Source: Deltaproteobacteria bacterium (GTDB lineage: Bacteria; Desulfobacterota; Binatia; Binatales; Binataceae). Taken from it: DNA of 16,705 nt. This document shows positions 6,595 to 14,657 of the stretch, one piece after another (the first letter of the stretch is position 1; the number at the start of each line of letters is the position of its first letter). The translations under genes and the position numbers were made by a program. The DNA lies in assembly GCA_021799555.1 (NCBI GenBank), contig JAJZAG010000043.1:1-16705 (forward strand), read 5' to 3'. The notes under the pieces are model-generated. The model made no database searches, was not told the origin of the DNA, and saw only the letters and a list, made by a program, of their open reading frames with translations.

Positions 6595-6738
6595 AAATGC
6601 GGACTCCTGTCGGAAGTGGATGAACTCTATCTCACGTCCGTGCGGGTTTGTATCTCGTGCGTCGGGGGTTGAATTGAAATGACAACACCGGTGGCGACTT
6701 TCCGCTTCCTCGCGATTTCGGAGGCTGGCAAACTCATT

Positions 6739-8178
6739 TCAAAATCCTGGCGGCTGCGGGCATCGACCCAGGATTGCGAGCAAATGTCCGGCTAGAGCAA
6801 GCGTTGTGTGATCGTGCAGATAGGGTCCAACGATTTGAATCCCGATCGGAAGCCCGTCTTTCAGCTTGCCAACCGGAACCACCGTAGCAGGCAGATAACA
6901 GGCACCTGCCGGCGCCATCCAGGTAGTCAGATTCCAGTAGGGGCGCGTCTCGCCACCGACCGAAACGGTCCGGCTCGCCATTGGCTCGGAATGATCGTGC
7001 GGGATAGCTCCGCACGGCATCACCGGCAACAAGATCGCGTCCCAATCGGTAAAGAACTCTTCCCACCGTTTGCGCATCTGCAGTCGCCGCTCGTTGTAGC
7101 TGAGCCAATTGCGATGCCTCATCGCCGTCTGCCGCCGGCTTTGAGCGGCTGGACTGTCACCTGTCTCCGCCGCGTATTCATCAAGCCGCTCGGCAGGCAC
7201 GCCGCCGGAGAGTGCCGCCTGCAGCAGGGCGAAAAATGTATCGGCGACTTTCGCGAGGGTGAACGCGGGCCGCGCGTCGAAATCGATCCGCGCGCCGCCG
7301 CTGGCGAGCGCACTCACAGCATTTTCCAGCAATTCAGTGACACCGGGTTCCACCGCGCAGGCAGGGTCGTCGAGCCACGCAGCGATTCGATATTCCTTGA
7401 GCCTCCGGCGACGCGGCGCAGGCAGCTTGAGCCGCCACGCCGGATGGTTCCATCGATCCGGACCGGACATGATCCCGAGCGCGAGCTTGAGATCTTCGAC
7501 CGTGCGCGCCATCGGTCCCGCGACGGCGAGATCGGCGAGCGTTAGCGTGCCCGGAGGGCCGGGAATCTGACCGTGCGCCGGCACGATTCCATAGCTGGGC
7601 TTATGCCCGGCAACACCTGACATGTGTGCGGGCACGCGGATCGATCCGCCGATGTCGCTGCCGAGTTCGAGCGGAGTGAAGCCGCATGCCAGTGCTGCAG
7701 CCGCTCCGCCCGATGAACCGCCGGGCGTGCGGGACAAGTCGTGCGGATTATTGGTGGTTCCGAAGACCTGGTTGTAGCTCTGGATGTCGCCGGCGTAAAT
7801 GGGGAGGTTCGTCTTCCCGAAGATCACCGCTCCCGCGGCGCGCAAGCGAGCGACCGGCCATGCGTCTTCTTGCGGGATGAACCGCGCCAGTTCCGGCGCG
7901 CCGGAAGTCGTGCGCATCCCGGCGGTCTGAAACGAGTCTTTGATCGTCATTGGCACGCCGTGCAGAGCGCCGCGCGCTTCGCCGCGCGCCAACGCGGTGT
8001 CGGCAGCGTCCGCCTCGGCGCGGGCGCGTTCGGGGTCAATGGTCACGACGCTGTTGATTGGTTTGTCGAGCGACGCGACGCGTGCGAGGAAATAATCGAC
8101 GGCTTCCCTGCTGGAAATCTCGCGCCGTTTTATCATTCGGGCGATAGAGGTCGCGCTCAAATAAGCAAGGTCGGACAC
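6739..8178 (-). CDS. Amidase signature family protein
   Basis: 479-residue amidase signature enzyme with the full Ser-cisSer-Lys triad: Lys80 in MTIKDSF, the cis-Ser within TPGGSSGG (151-158), and nucleophile Ser179 in GSDIGGSIRVPA. The C-terminal TVVPVG...GLPIGIQIVGPY is typical of the family. It hydrolyses an amide to acid and ammonia; members range from GatA to fatty acid amide hydrolases, aryl-acylamidases and nitrile-pathway amidases. No gatB/gatC neighbours exist, so it is a catabolic amidase and not the transamidosome subunit. The start is a GTG with a strong AAGGAG six bases upstream. It diverges from the lyase operon across a 186-base intergenic region that holds candidate promoters for both directions. 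Confidence 0.92.
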   Translation of the reverse strand: MSDLAYLSATSIARMIKRREISSREAVDYFLARVASLDKPINSVVTIDPERARAEADAADTALARGEARGALHGVPMTIKDSFQTAGMRTTSGAPELARFIPQEDAWPVARLRAAGAVIFGKTNLPIYAGDIQSYNQVFGTTNNPHDLSRTPGGSSGGAAAALACGFTPLELGSDIGGSIRVPAHMSGVAGHKPSYGIVPAHGQIPGPPGTLTLADLAVAGPMARTVEDLKLALGIMSGPDRWNHPAWRLKLPAPRRRRLKEYRIAAWLDDPACAVEPGVTELLENAVSALASGGARIDFDARPAFTLAKVADTFFALLQAALSGGVPAERLDEYAAETGDSPAAQSRRQTAMRHRNWLSYNERRLQMRKRWEEFFTDWDAILLPVMPCGAIPHDHSEPMASRTVSVGGETRPYWNLTTWMAPAGACYLPATVVPVGKLKDGLPIGIQIVGPYLHDHTTLALAGHLLAILGRCPQPPGF

Positions 8179-8211
8179 GACGGACTCCTTGGCGGATTGC
8201 TTCTCAGTCTG

Positions 8212-8239
8212 TCAGTAATCAATACGGGAAAGATGTCAA
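8212..8239 (-). promoter_or_regulatory. Candidate promoter for the amidase gene
   Basis: A perfect TTGACA -35 box lies on the minus strand at 8239-8234, with a weak TACTGA/ACTGAC -10 region 16-17 bases further on, about 35 bases before the amidase GTG. The -35 is convincing, the -10 is not. Confidence 0.35.
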
Positions 8240-8296
8240 GCGCACATAGCCGCGGAATGAAGCGGTGATTATGCGCGTTTGAAATGAACTGCGAGG

Positions 8297-8325
8297 TTGA
8301 CGCTCGCGCCGCTACGGCGTTAAGA
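8297..8325 (+). promoter_or_regulatory. Candidate promoter for the lyase-hydratase operon
   Basis: TTGACG (8297-8302), a 17-base spacer and TTAAGA (8320-8325). It lies 39 bases before the ATG at 8365. Its position supports that ATG over the earlier in-frame ATG at 8284, which would lie upstream of the promoter. The -10 is weak. Confidence 0.35.
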
Positions 8326-8364
8326 GATCGATCCTTCGCACCGGGTGAACATTGGTGGTTCAGG

Positions 8365-9204
8365 ATGAATGCCGCAGGAAAATTGCGCGCGAAATTGAAC
8401 GGCTCCGCAATGATCGTCGCGCCGTTCGTTTATGATGCGCTGCAGGCAAAAATTGCTGAGCGAGTTGGCTTTGATACCGTGTACATGACCGGATTCGGCA
8501 CCGCCGCGGCCCGCGGATATCCAGATTTGGGCCTGCTCACGATGACGGAGATGGTTGAAAACGTTCGCGTCATCGCACGCTCCACTAACCTGCCGTTAAT
8601 CTGCGACGCCGATACCGGCTACGGCAATCCGATAAACGTCAGGCGCACCGTGCGCGACTACGAAGCGGCCGGAGCCGCGGGTCTGCATATTGAAGATCAG
8701 GTTTGGCCCAAGCGATGCGGTTTCCTGGCCGGAAAACAAGTGATTCCAATCGATGAAATGGTGCCCAAAGTCCGCGCCGCCTGCGACGGGAGATCCGACC
8801 AGAACACGGTAATTATCGCGCGGACCGACGCTTTGGCAGTCAACGGATGGGACGACGTGGTCCGGCGCGCACATGCTTACCGCGCGGCGGGTGCCGATCT
8901 CATTTTCGTCGACGGCATCCGTACCATAGATGACCTTCAAGATTACGCGACGAAGCTCGGGGATCTTCCGCTGCTGTATAACGGCCAACTATTGTCGATT
9001 GCTGAACTTGCGCAGCGCGGATTCAAGCTCACGATTCACCCGGGACCTTTTCTGTCCTACTACCAGTCCATGCGCGGCGTGCTCGCGGAGTTAAAGCAAA
9101 CGGGGTCGGTCCGCATGCGCGATCAGAACAACGCGTTCCGCGAACTTATCGACTTGCTCGGGGTCGAGGAGATGGACGCGCTGGGGAAGAAATACGCGGA
9201 ATGA
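8365..9204 (+). CDS. Isocitrate lyase/PEP mutase family lyase (2,3-dimethylmalate or 2-methylisocitrate lyase-like)
   Basis: 279-residue TIM-barrel enzyme of the ICL/PEP mutase superfamily. Metal-binding Asp81/Asp83 sit in CDADTGYGN, Glu110 in HIEDQ, and the lyase loop is PKRCG (115-119), whose Cys118 marks C-C lyases rather than phosphonomutases. The usual His after CG is Phe120. It should split a 2-substituted malate or isocitrate-like acid by retro-Claisen/aldol cleavage to pyruvate or glyoxylate plus an acid. Coupling with LeuC/LeuD-like subunits just downstream points to dimethylmalate lyase (Dml-type) rather than PrpB, because no methylcitrate synthase is present. Start ATG 8365 is chosen because the family N-terminus begins here; the ribosome-binding site is poor. 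The ATG at 8284 would add 27 unmatched residues. Confidence 0.85.
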   Translation: MNAAGKLRAKLNGSAMIVAPFVYDALQAKIAERVGFDTVYMTGFGTAAARGYPDLGLLTMTEMVENVRVIARSTNLPLICDADTGYGNPINVRRTVRDYEAAGAAGLHIEDQVWPKRCGFLAGKQVIPIDEMVPKVRAACDGRSDQNTVIIARTDALAVNGWDDVVRRAHAYRAAGADLIFVDGIRTIDDLQDYATKLGDLPLLYNGQLLSIAELAQRGFKLTIHPGPFLSYYQSMRGVLAELKQTGSVRMRDQNNAFRELIDLLGVEEMDALGKKYAE

Positions 9205-9259
9205 ACGGTTCGGAGCGGGCGCGTTTGTTTCAAAGCGATTGCTTTTGAGGACGCGGGCT

Positions 9260-10519
9260 ATGGGAATGACGATGGCGGAAAAGATTCTCGCTCGGCACAG
9301 CGGTCAAGCCGTTGTGCGACCGGGCGATATCGCGGTCTGCGAGGTTGACAAGATCATTCAGATCGATCTCGTCTTTTCCGCTTCCGCTGAAATGCCAAAG
9401 CGGATCTCGAACCCGAGTAAAATCGCGATCATTCTCGACCACGCCATTCCCGCCCCGACCGTCGGGGATGCCGACGGGCAGGCGATCGCGCGAGAGTTCG
9501 CGCGGCGGTTCGGCATTGAGAAGTTTTACGATGTCGGCCGCCACGGCATCTGTCATCAGGTCATTCTGGAAAACGGCCTCGCGCTTCCGGGGCAAATCCT
9601 TACCTGCACCGATTCGCACACTTGCGCGTCGGGTGCGTTCAACTGCGTGGCGCGCGGGATGGGTCCGCTCGAAATGCTCCAGATCATGTGCACCGGCAAG
9701 ACCTGGTATCAGGTCGCGCCGACGGTCAAATTCGAGCTGAACGGCAGCAAGCCCGGCAGTGTCTTCGGAAAGGATATCTTTCTCCATCTCGCGGCGGTTG
9801 CCGGAAGTGTCGAGGGGCACAATATTGAGTTTGCCGGATCGGGAATCGCCGGGTTGCCGCTCGACGATCGCGCCACACTCGCAACGATGGGCGCGGAACT
9901 AAGCGCCGAATTCGTTACCTTCCCAGCCGACGCAAGAGCGATCGAACATTTGCGCTCGGTCACGGACGAACGGTTCGAACCGGCCGAGAGTGATCCCGAT
10001 GCCGAGTATGCCGCGACTTACGCGGTCGATCTCTCGAGCTTGCGGCCCTACGTCGCCAAGCCTGACTTCATACCGCACAATACGCTGCCGGTCGCCGACC
10101 TGGACGAGAAAATCGCGATCGATCAGGCGTTCGTCGGTTCGTGCGCGAACGGTAAGCTCGAAGATTTTCGAGTCGCGGCGCAAATAATGCGCGGCAGGAC
10201 GGTCGCTCCTGGCGTCCGCTTCATCGTAACTCCAGCCTCGCAGAAGGTTCTGAAGGAAGCCGTGCGCCGCGGGTACGTAGAGACGCTGCTCGAAGCCGGC
10301 GCGGTCGTGACGAACTCCACCTGTGGCGCATGCTACGGCGGGCACATGGGAGTGCTTGGCGCCGAGGAGGTGTGCATCACCTCAAGCACACGCAACTTTA
10401 AGGGACGGATGGGAAGCCCCTCCGCCCGCATCTACATGGCTTCGTCGGCCACGGTGGCGGCGTCGGCGGTTGCGGGTTATATCTCCGATCCCACACCGCT
10501 GCTCGCAGAATCCTTATGA
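9260..10519 (+). CDS. LeuC-like aconitase-superfamily dehydratase, large subunit
   Basis: 419-residue [4Fe-4S] hydro-lyase large subunit of the archaeal/short LeuC and homoaconitase type. Cluster ligands are Cys295 (FVGSCANG) and Cys355/Cys358 (TCGACYGG). Other landmarks are LDHAIPAPT, TDSHTC (117-122), the VGSCANGKLEDFRVA block and a NFKGRMGSPSA motif that binds substrate carboxylate. With the next gene it would hydrate or dehydrate a substituted malate/maleate. Being paired with an ICL-family lyase rather than leuA/leuB argues against leucine biosynthesis and for a catabolic role such as 2,3-dimethylmalate dehydratase (DmdA). Start: GAGG at 9247-9250, nine bases before ATG 9260. A weak AAAGC-GATT-GCTTT hairpin (9232-9245) precedes it. 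Confidence 0.88.
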   Translation: MGMTMAEKILARHSGQAVVRPGDIAVCEVDKIIQIDLVFSASAEMPKRISNPSKIAIILDHAIPAPTVGDADGQAIAREFARRFGIEKFYDVGRHGICHQVILENGLALPGQILTCTDSHTCASGAFNCVARGMGPLEMLQIMCTGKTWYQVAPTVKFELNGSKPGSVFGKDIFLHLAAVAGSVEGHNIEFAGSGIAGLPLDDRATLATMGAELSAEFVTFPADARAIEHLRSVTDERFEPAESDPDAEYAATYAVDLSSLRPYVAKPDFIPHNTLPVADLDEKIAIDQAFVGSCANGKLEDFRVAAQIMRGRTVAPGVRFIVTPASQKVLKEAVRRGYVETLLEAGAVVTNSTCGACYGGHMGVLGAEEVCITSSTRNFKGRMGSPSARIYMASSATVAASAVAGYISDPTPLLAESL

Positions 10520-11025
10520 GCGACTCCCACTCATTGCTGGTACAGGGACGCGTCTGGAATTTTCCGGACGACAACATCAATACCGACTTGATGATGCCGC
10601 AGAGCGTGTTTGCAAAACCGCTGCAGGTACAGTTGCGCAGCGTGTTTGCGACCTATCGCCCCGGATGGGTCGATGCGGTGCGCCCGGGCGACATCATCGT
10701 TGCGGGGCGCAACTTTGGCACCGGTTCCAGCCGACCGGGATCGTTTCTGCTGAAGCAAATCGGAATCGCAGCGATCGTGGCGGAAACGATCAACGGCCTC
10801 TTTTACCGCAATTGCATCAATTACGCTCTGCCAGCGATGGAGTGTCCGGGCGTGCGCGAGCTCGCGAGTGAAGGCGACGTGATGCGCATAAACTTCGCGA
10901 CCGGCAGCGTCGATAATCTCACGCAAAATATCACTCGAAGTGCTCCGCCGATGCCGGAATTTCTGCAGGCGATCATTCGCGCGGGCGGTATTCGTGAGCG
11001 GTTAAAGGCCGAAGGTTATCTATAG
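10516..11025 (+). CDS. LeuD-like aconitase-superfamily dehydratase, small subunit
   Basis: 169-residue swivel-domain subunit that completes the active site of the LeuC-like protein. Its ATG overlaps the upstream stop (ATGA), indicating translational coupling and stoichiometric assembly. The N-terminal DDNINTDLMMP (18-28) is the conserved DNI-TD motif. The substrate-binding loop is GRNFGTGSSRPGS (64-76); most LeuD/LeuD2/homoaconitase small subunits read GxxFGCGSSRExA, so Cys becomes Thr and the Glu-X-Ala part is changed. The serine pair and arginine are kept, so activity is likely but specificity may differ. NGLFYRNCINYALPA follows, as in the family. 3-Isopropylmalate dehydratase is the automatic label; dimethylmalate-type dehydratase is my contextual guess. 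Confidence 0.88.
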   Translation: MSDSHSLLVQGRVWNFPDDNINTDLMMPQSVFAKPLQVQLRSVFATYRPGWVDAVRPGDIIVAGRNFGTGSSRPGSFLLKQIGIAAIVAETINGLFYRNCINYALPAMECPGVRELASEGDVMRINFATGSVDNLTQNITRSAPPMPEFLQAIIRAGGIRERLKAEGYL

Positions 11026-11103
11026 GCGCGGCCTGTCGAATCATGATGTGACTGCAACTCCGGCGGCGCGACTGCGGCCGTATCTTCGGGACATCGGGAA
11101 GCT

Positions 11104-12228
11104 ATGACTTCGACACAGGGTCACGACGAAGTTCGGTTTGCGATTGTTGGAACCGGCCTGATGGGTATCGAGCACATCAGGAATCTCAAGCTGCGACCTG
11201 ATGTGAGAATCGCCGCGCTGTGCGATCCGGTGAAAAAATCGCTCGAGCGGGCCAGAACCGCGCTCGGCGACGATGCAAGCGGGGTCGCCGAATTCTCCGA
11301 TTGCGGCGCGTTCGTCGCGGCGGCAAAGTCCCGGCTTCAGGTCGATGCGGTCATAGTCGCCTCACCGAATCATACTCATCACGAAGTACTTAAGCTGCTG
11401 TTCGGCACCAGGTTGCATATCCTTTGCGAAAAGCCGCTATGCACGACGCTCGACGATGCGCGGCGCATCGCCGAAGCCGCGGATGCCCACACGCGAACGA
11501 CGGGCGGTGTGTTTTCAGTGGGTATGGAGTACCGCTACATGCCGCCGGTGAGCGAATTTATCGCGCGGGTCAAAGCGGGAGAGGTGGGGAAATTACGGAT
11601 GCTCGCGATTCGGGAGCATCGGTTCCCCTTTTTACCAAAGGTCGGCGATTGGAATCGTTTCAGCCGCAATACCGGCGGTACGATGGTCGAAAAGTGCTGT
11701 CATTTTTTCGACCTGATGCGTTTTATCGTTGGCGCGGAACCAGTGCGTCTGTATTGCTCCGGAGCGATGGATGTAAATCACCAGGACGAACGCTACGCGG
11801 GCGAAAAGCCCGACATCATCGACAATAGCTATACGATCGTCGATTTCGCCAACGGTGCGCGTGCGATGCTCGATCTGTGCATGTTCGCGGAAGGCTCGCA
11901 GAATCAGGAAGAGATCGCCGCCGTAGGCGACCTCGCGAAACTTGAAGTATTGATTCCGGACGGCGATCTGATTTTCAGTCCACGGGTCGGATTTGCCGGC
12001 AAAAAGATTGAGCGTCGCCACGTCGCCGTCGAGCAGGCTCTCCTCGGTGCCGGTCATCATCACGGCGCGACGTATTTTCAGCATGAAGCATTTCTCGCGG
12101 CGATCCGGGGTCGTAGCGCCGTGGAAGTGTCGGCCAACGACGGGCTGCGCGCGGTGGCGATGGGCGTCGCCGCCGAGCGCAGCGCACAGGAGAAAAAGGT
12201 GGTTGAAATACCGCGGCTTGGCGATTGA
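11104..12228 (+). CDS. Gfo/Idh/MocA family oxidoreductase
   Basis: 374-residue NAD(P)-dependent oxidoreductase. The Rossmann motif is IVGTGLMG (14-21), with ASPNHTHHE (86-94) and the family signature CEKPL (108-112) whose Lys110 is conserved. GGTMVEKCCHFFDLM (191-205) is the substrate domain's conserved block, with His200 and Asp203 as likely catalytic or binding residues. Members oxidise or reduce a ring hydroxyl of sugars or inositols, or act on other alcohols and imines. It follows the LeuD-like gene by 78 bases, with GGGAAG just before the ATG, so it may share the operon, but no sugar gene is nearby. There is no signal peptide, so it should be cytoplasmic. Substrate unknown. Confidence 0.9.
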   Translation: MTSTQGHDEVRFAIVGTGLMGIEHIRNLKLRPDVRIAALCDPVKKSLERARTALGDDASGVAEFSDCGAFVAAAKSRLQVDAVIVASPNHTHHEVLKLLFGTRLHILCEKPLCTTLDDARRIAEAADAHTRTTGGVFSVGMEYRYMPPVSEFIARVKAGEVGKLRMLAIREHRFPFLPKVGDWNRFSRNTGGTMVEKCCHFFDLMRFIVGAEPVRLYCSGAMDVNHQDERYAGEKPDIIDNSYTIVDFANGARAMLDLCMFAEGSQNQEEIAAVGDLAKLEVLIPDGDLIFSPRVGFAGKKIERRHVAVEQALLGAGHHHGATYFQHEAFLAAIRGRSAVEVSANDGLRAVAMGVAAERSAQEKKVVEIPRLGD

Positions 12229-12278
12229 GGCCGCGAGTTCGGCGAGCGTACGGCCAGCGCTTGACCCGTAAGCTAAAT

Positions 12279-12458
12279 TCAAACCGTGACGTTCTTGGAG
12301 CGAGGCAGCCCTAAGCGCCATCGCCGCGTTCCCAATCCGCATTCGCGATTCTGGCTCTTCTGGAATCGAGTGAACGCTTCAGGCTCCAACCGGGGATCGT
12401 CCAAAAATCCTTGCCCGGGATCGCTCCAGCTTTTAAGCGCGTGCGCAAATTCCGTCAT
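12279..12458 (-). CDS. Possible 59-residue small protein downstream of cobB
   Basis: The gap between the convergent Gfo/Idh and cobB genes holds a minus-strand ORF of 59 residues starting MTEFAHALKSWSDPGQGF, with LDDPRLEPEAFTRFQ after it and a basic C-terminus. AAGG lies about seven bases upstream of the ATG. Amino acid usage is balanced and protein-like. The frame is also open upstream of the ATG to near the cobB stop (reading TTGTAIGDARHARQGAW), so the true start could be an earlier non-ATG codon or this could be a relic of a longer gene. No family recognised. It would be the last cistron of the cobalamin operon, 61 bases after cobB. Low confidence; a plus-strand ORF across the same bases is less convincing. 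Confidence 0.3.
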   Translation of the reverse strand: MTEFAHALKSWSDPGQGFLDDPRLEPEAFTRFQKSQNRECGLGTRRWRLGLPRSKNVTV

Positions 12459-12519
12459 CCACGCGCCTTGCCGTGCATGGCGCGCGTCGCCGATTGCCGT
12501 TCCTGTCGTAGCGCGGATT

Positions 12520-13923
12520 TTATCGAGCGAGTCGCCTCTTTACCGCCGGGCTGGTGCGAATACACGCCTCCACCATCGCCTCGGCCATGGCCGGATTCGA
12601 CGCCCAGTGCGCGTGCACATAAGAGGCGAGGACGTTGTTGATCCGGACGCCTTCCTCGAGCAAAGCGCTGTCGCGTCTTCGTCGAATCACGAAGGCCGGC
12701 TCGATCTCGTTTGACAGTAATTCGAATCTCGAATAGCGAAACTGATGACCGCGAAACTCAAGTCCGGCGGGTCCAAAAATGCAATCGCGCGGCGTCTGCG
12801 CTTCGACGTAGCCGAGCGCCTGCAGACGTTCGCACATCACGGTTCGCGCCGGCACAACACCGCACATCGAATATCGCCCGCCGTCGAGCGTCGCGAGTTC
12901 TGAGCACAGATACATCAGACCACCGCATTCGGCGTAGATTGCGCCTCCGGCGGCGGCAAAGGCGGCGATCTGCTGCTTCATCGAGGCGTTTTGTTCGAGC
13001 TCGGCCGCGTGCACCTCCGGATATCCTCCGCCCAAATAGAGCCCATCGACGGTCGGCAACTGAGCATCATGTATTGGAGAGAAGCGAACTAATCGGGCGC
13101 CAGCATTCGCAAGCCGCGCGAGATTGTCTTCGTAGTAGAAATGGAATGCTTCATCATGTGCGATGCCGATCACGCATTTGCTTTCCCGTTGAGCTGATGG
13201 CGCTGCCGCCGCGCCGGTCAGTATAGGGCCGGCTTTCGCGGCGACCGAAAAAATCTTGTCCAGATCGCACCATTCGCTGACTAAATCGCCCCATTTGGAG
13301 AGTAGCGTTTCGGAAACCGTACGTTCGTCCGCCGTTCGCAAGCCCAAGTGCCGCTCCGGGAAGGTGGCTGAGATGTCTTTCGGCAACCCACCCATTACTG
13401 GCGGGCGATCCGCCGCCTCCTGCAAAAGCCTCAGGTGCGCTTTGCCGCCGACGCGATTGCAAATCAATCCAGCCACCCGCACCTCGCGATCGAAGTCGGC
13501 GAACCCGCGCCCAACCGCAGCGATTGAGCGGGCCATCCCCGAGGCGTCAGCCACCAGCAGCACTTCCGAATCCAGCCACTTCGCGATTTCCGCGGTCGAG
13601 CCGCTTTGGTCGGTTGCCGACGCTCCGTCGAACAGCCCCATCACGCCCTCGATGATCGCGATATCAGCGCCGGCGGAGGCTCTCGCGAATGTGCCGATAA
13701 CGGCGTCGCGACCCATCATCCACCCGTCGAGATTGTGCGAGGGCGAACCTGCGGCGCGCGCGTGGTATGTGGGGTCGAGATAGTCGGGGCCGCATTTGAA
13801 GACCGCGACCTTCAAACCGCGCGAACGAAGTGCCCGCACGATCCCCACCGTGAAAGTAGTCTTACCGACTCCGCTCGCGGTTCCTGCGACGACGAGGCGC
13901 GGTATTTGAATCACCGGCCTCAT
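12520..13923 (-). CDS. cobB: Cobyrinate a,c-diamide synthase (CbiA/CobB)
   Basis: 467-residue two-domain amidotransferase of corrin synthesis. It amidates side chains a and c of cobyrinic or hydrogenobyrinic acid with glutamine and ATP. The N-terminal dethiobiotin synthetase-like domain has the P-loop GTASGVGKT (14-22), FKCGPDYLDP (42-51) and EGVMGLFDG (92-100). The C-terminal class-I-like glutaminase domain has GGGYPE (298-303), nucleophile Cys333 in AECGGLMYL, and the ASYVHAHW motif (433-440). Length and domain order are normal. The ATG overlaps the bluB stop (ATGA), so translation is coupled. Sequence alone does not tell the cobalt-early (CbiA) from the cobalt-late (CobB) substrate. Confidence 0.95.
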   Translation of the reverse strand: MRPVIQIPRLVVAGTASGVGKTTFTVGIVRALRSRGLKVAVFKCGPDYLDPTYHARAAGSPSHNLDGWMMGRDAVIGTFARASAGADIAIIEGVMGLFDGASATDQSGSTAEIAKWLDSEVLLVADASGMARSIAAVGRGFADFDREVRVAGLICNRVGGKAHLRLLQEAADRPPVMGGLPKDISATFPERHLGLRTADERTVSETLLSKWGDLVSEWCDLDKIFSVAAKAGPILTGAAAAPSAQRESKCVIGIAHDEAFHFYYEDNLARLANAGARLVRFSPIHDAQLPTVDGLYLGGGYPEVHAAELEQNASMKQQIAAFAAAGGAIYAECGGLMYLCSELATLDGGRYSMCGVVPARTVMCERLQALGYVEAQTPRDCIFGPAGLEFRGHQFRYSRFELLSNEIEPAFVIRRRRDSALLEEGVRINNVLASYVHAHWASNPAMAEAMVEACIRTSPAVKRRLAR

Positions 13924-14657
13924 TCAAACGCCAGCCGGTCTTTTGAGTAATCCGCTCCAAGCGCTTCGTCGATATCCCGAAGCTCACTTGCGAGTTCGTT
14001 GATAGCCGATCGATTCCAGCGATTGCTGAAAACGAGCCTGGATAGTGGGAGTCTCGGCAACCAGCCCACCTTCTCCAGCAAGGGCCGTTCAGCAAACTCG
14101 ACTGGGTACCCGATACACATATATCCGACCACGGTCACGTGTTCGGGGATTGCCAGGAGCGCCGCAACGGCCTCCGGTCTCAGGATGCTGACCCATCCGA
14201 CGCCGATCCCTTCGGCGCGGGCCGCCAGCCAGAGGTTCTGAATTGCGACACACGTGCTGTAGATATCGGCGTCTTTGACGGTATTACGGCCGATAACGGC
14301 GGGACCGAAGCGGGTTCGGTCGCACGTGACGCAGAGGTTGAGCGGAGCGTCGAGAATACCCTCAAGCTTGAACGACAGGTATTGAGCCTTCCGCTTATCG
14401 GAGAAGCCATCGGCGGCGCGCAGCCGTTCGGTTTCGACATGGTCGCGGATCCGGCGCTTGGTATCCGGATCGTCGATCACGATAAAGTTCCACGGCTGTG
14501 AGAATCCCACGGAACCGGCCTGATGGGCTGCCGCAAGGATACGCGCCAGTGTTTTCGGAGCGATGGGATCGGGCCTGAACGCTCGGATGTCGCGCCGAAG
14601 CGCGATCGCCTGATAGACACCACGTCGCCATTCGGGCGGAAATTCATTTATTACCAT
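13920..14657 (-). CDS. bluB: 5,6-dimethylbenzimidazole synthase (BluB)
   Basis: 245-residue nitroreductase-fold enzyme that cleaves reduced FMN with O2 to give DMB, the lower ligand of cobalamin. Diagnostic blocks are ALRRDIRAFRPDP (19-31), AAHQAGSVGFSQPWNF (43-58), DIYSTCVAIQNLWLAARAEGIGVGWVSIL (about 131-159) and a C-terminal GYPVEFAERPLLEKVGW. Asp23 and Ser157 are likely equivalents of Asp32 and Ser167, implicated in the Sinorhizobium enzyme. Start: GGGAG sits seven bases before ATG 14657; the GTG at 14663 is too close to it. The start overlaps the end of cobA-hemD and the stop overlaps the cobB start. Presence of BluB means the cell makes true cobalamin rather than a pseudocobalamin and does so with oxygen. 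Confidence 0.95.
   Translation of the reverse strand: MVINEFPPEWRRGVYQAIALRRDIRAFRPDPIAPKTLARILAAAHQAGSVGFSQPWNFIVIDDPDTKRRIRDHVETERLRAADGFSDKRKAQYLSFKLEGILDAPLNLCVTCDRTRFGPAVIGRNTVKDADIYSTCVAIQNLWLAARAEGIGVGWVSILRPEAVAALLAIPEHVTVVGYMCIGYPVEFAERPLLEKVGWLPRLPLSRLVFSNRWNRSAINELASELRDIDEALGADYSKDRLAFE

Noticed and set aside
8284..8364. Upstream extension of the ICL-family lyase to the ATG at 8284
   Set aside because: The added 27 residues have no family counterpart, there is no ribosome-binding site, and a candidate promoter lies inside it.
9260..11025. Straight assignment of the LeuC/LeuD-like pair to leucine biosynthesis
   Set aside because: No leuA, leuB or ilv genes nearby, an ICL-family lyase directly upstream, and an altered LeuD loop; kept as a generic hydro-lyase with a catabolic preference.
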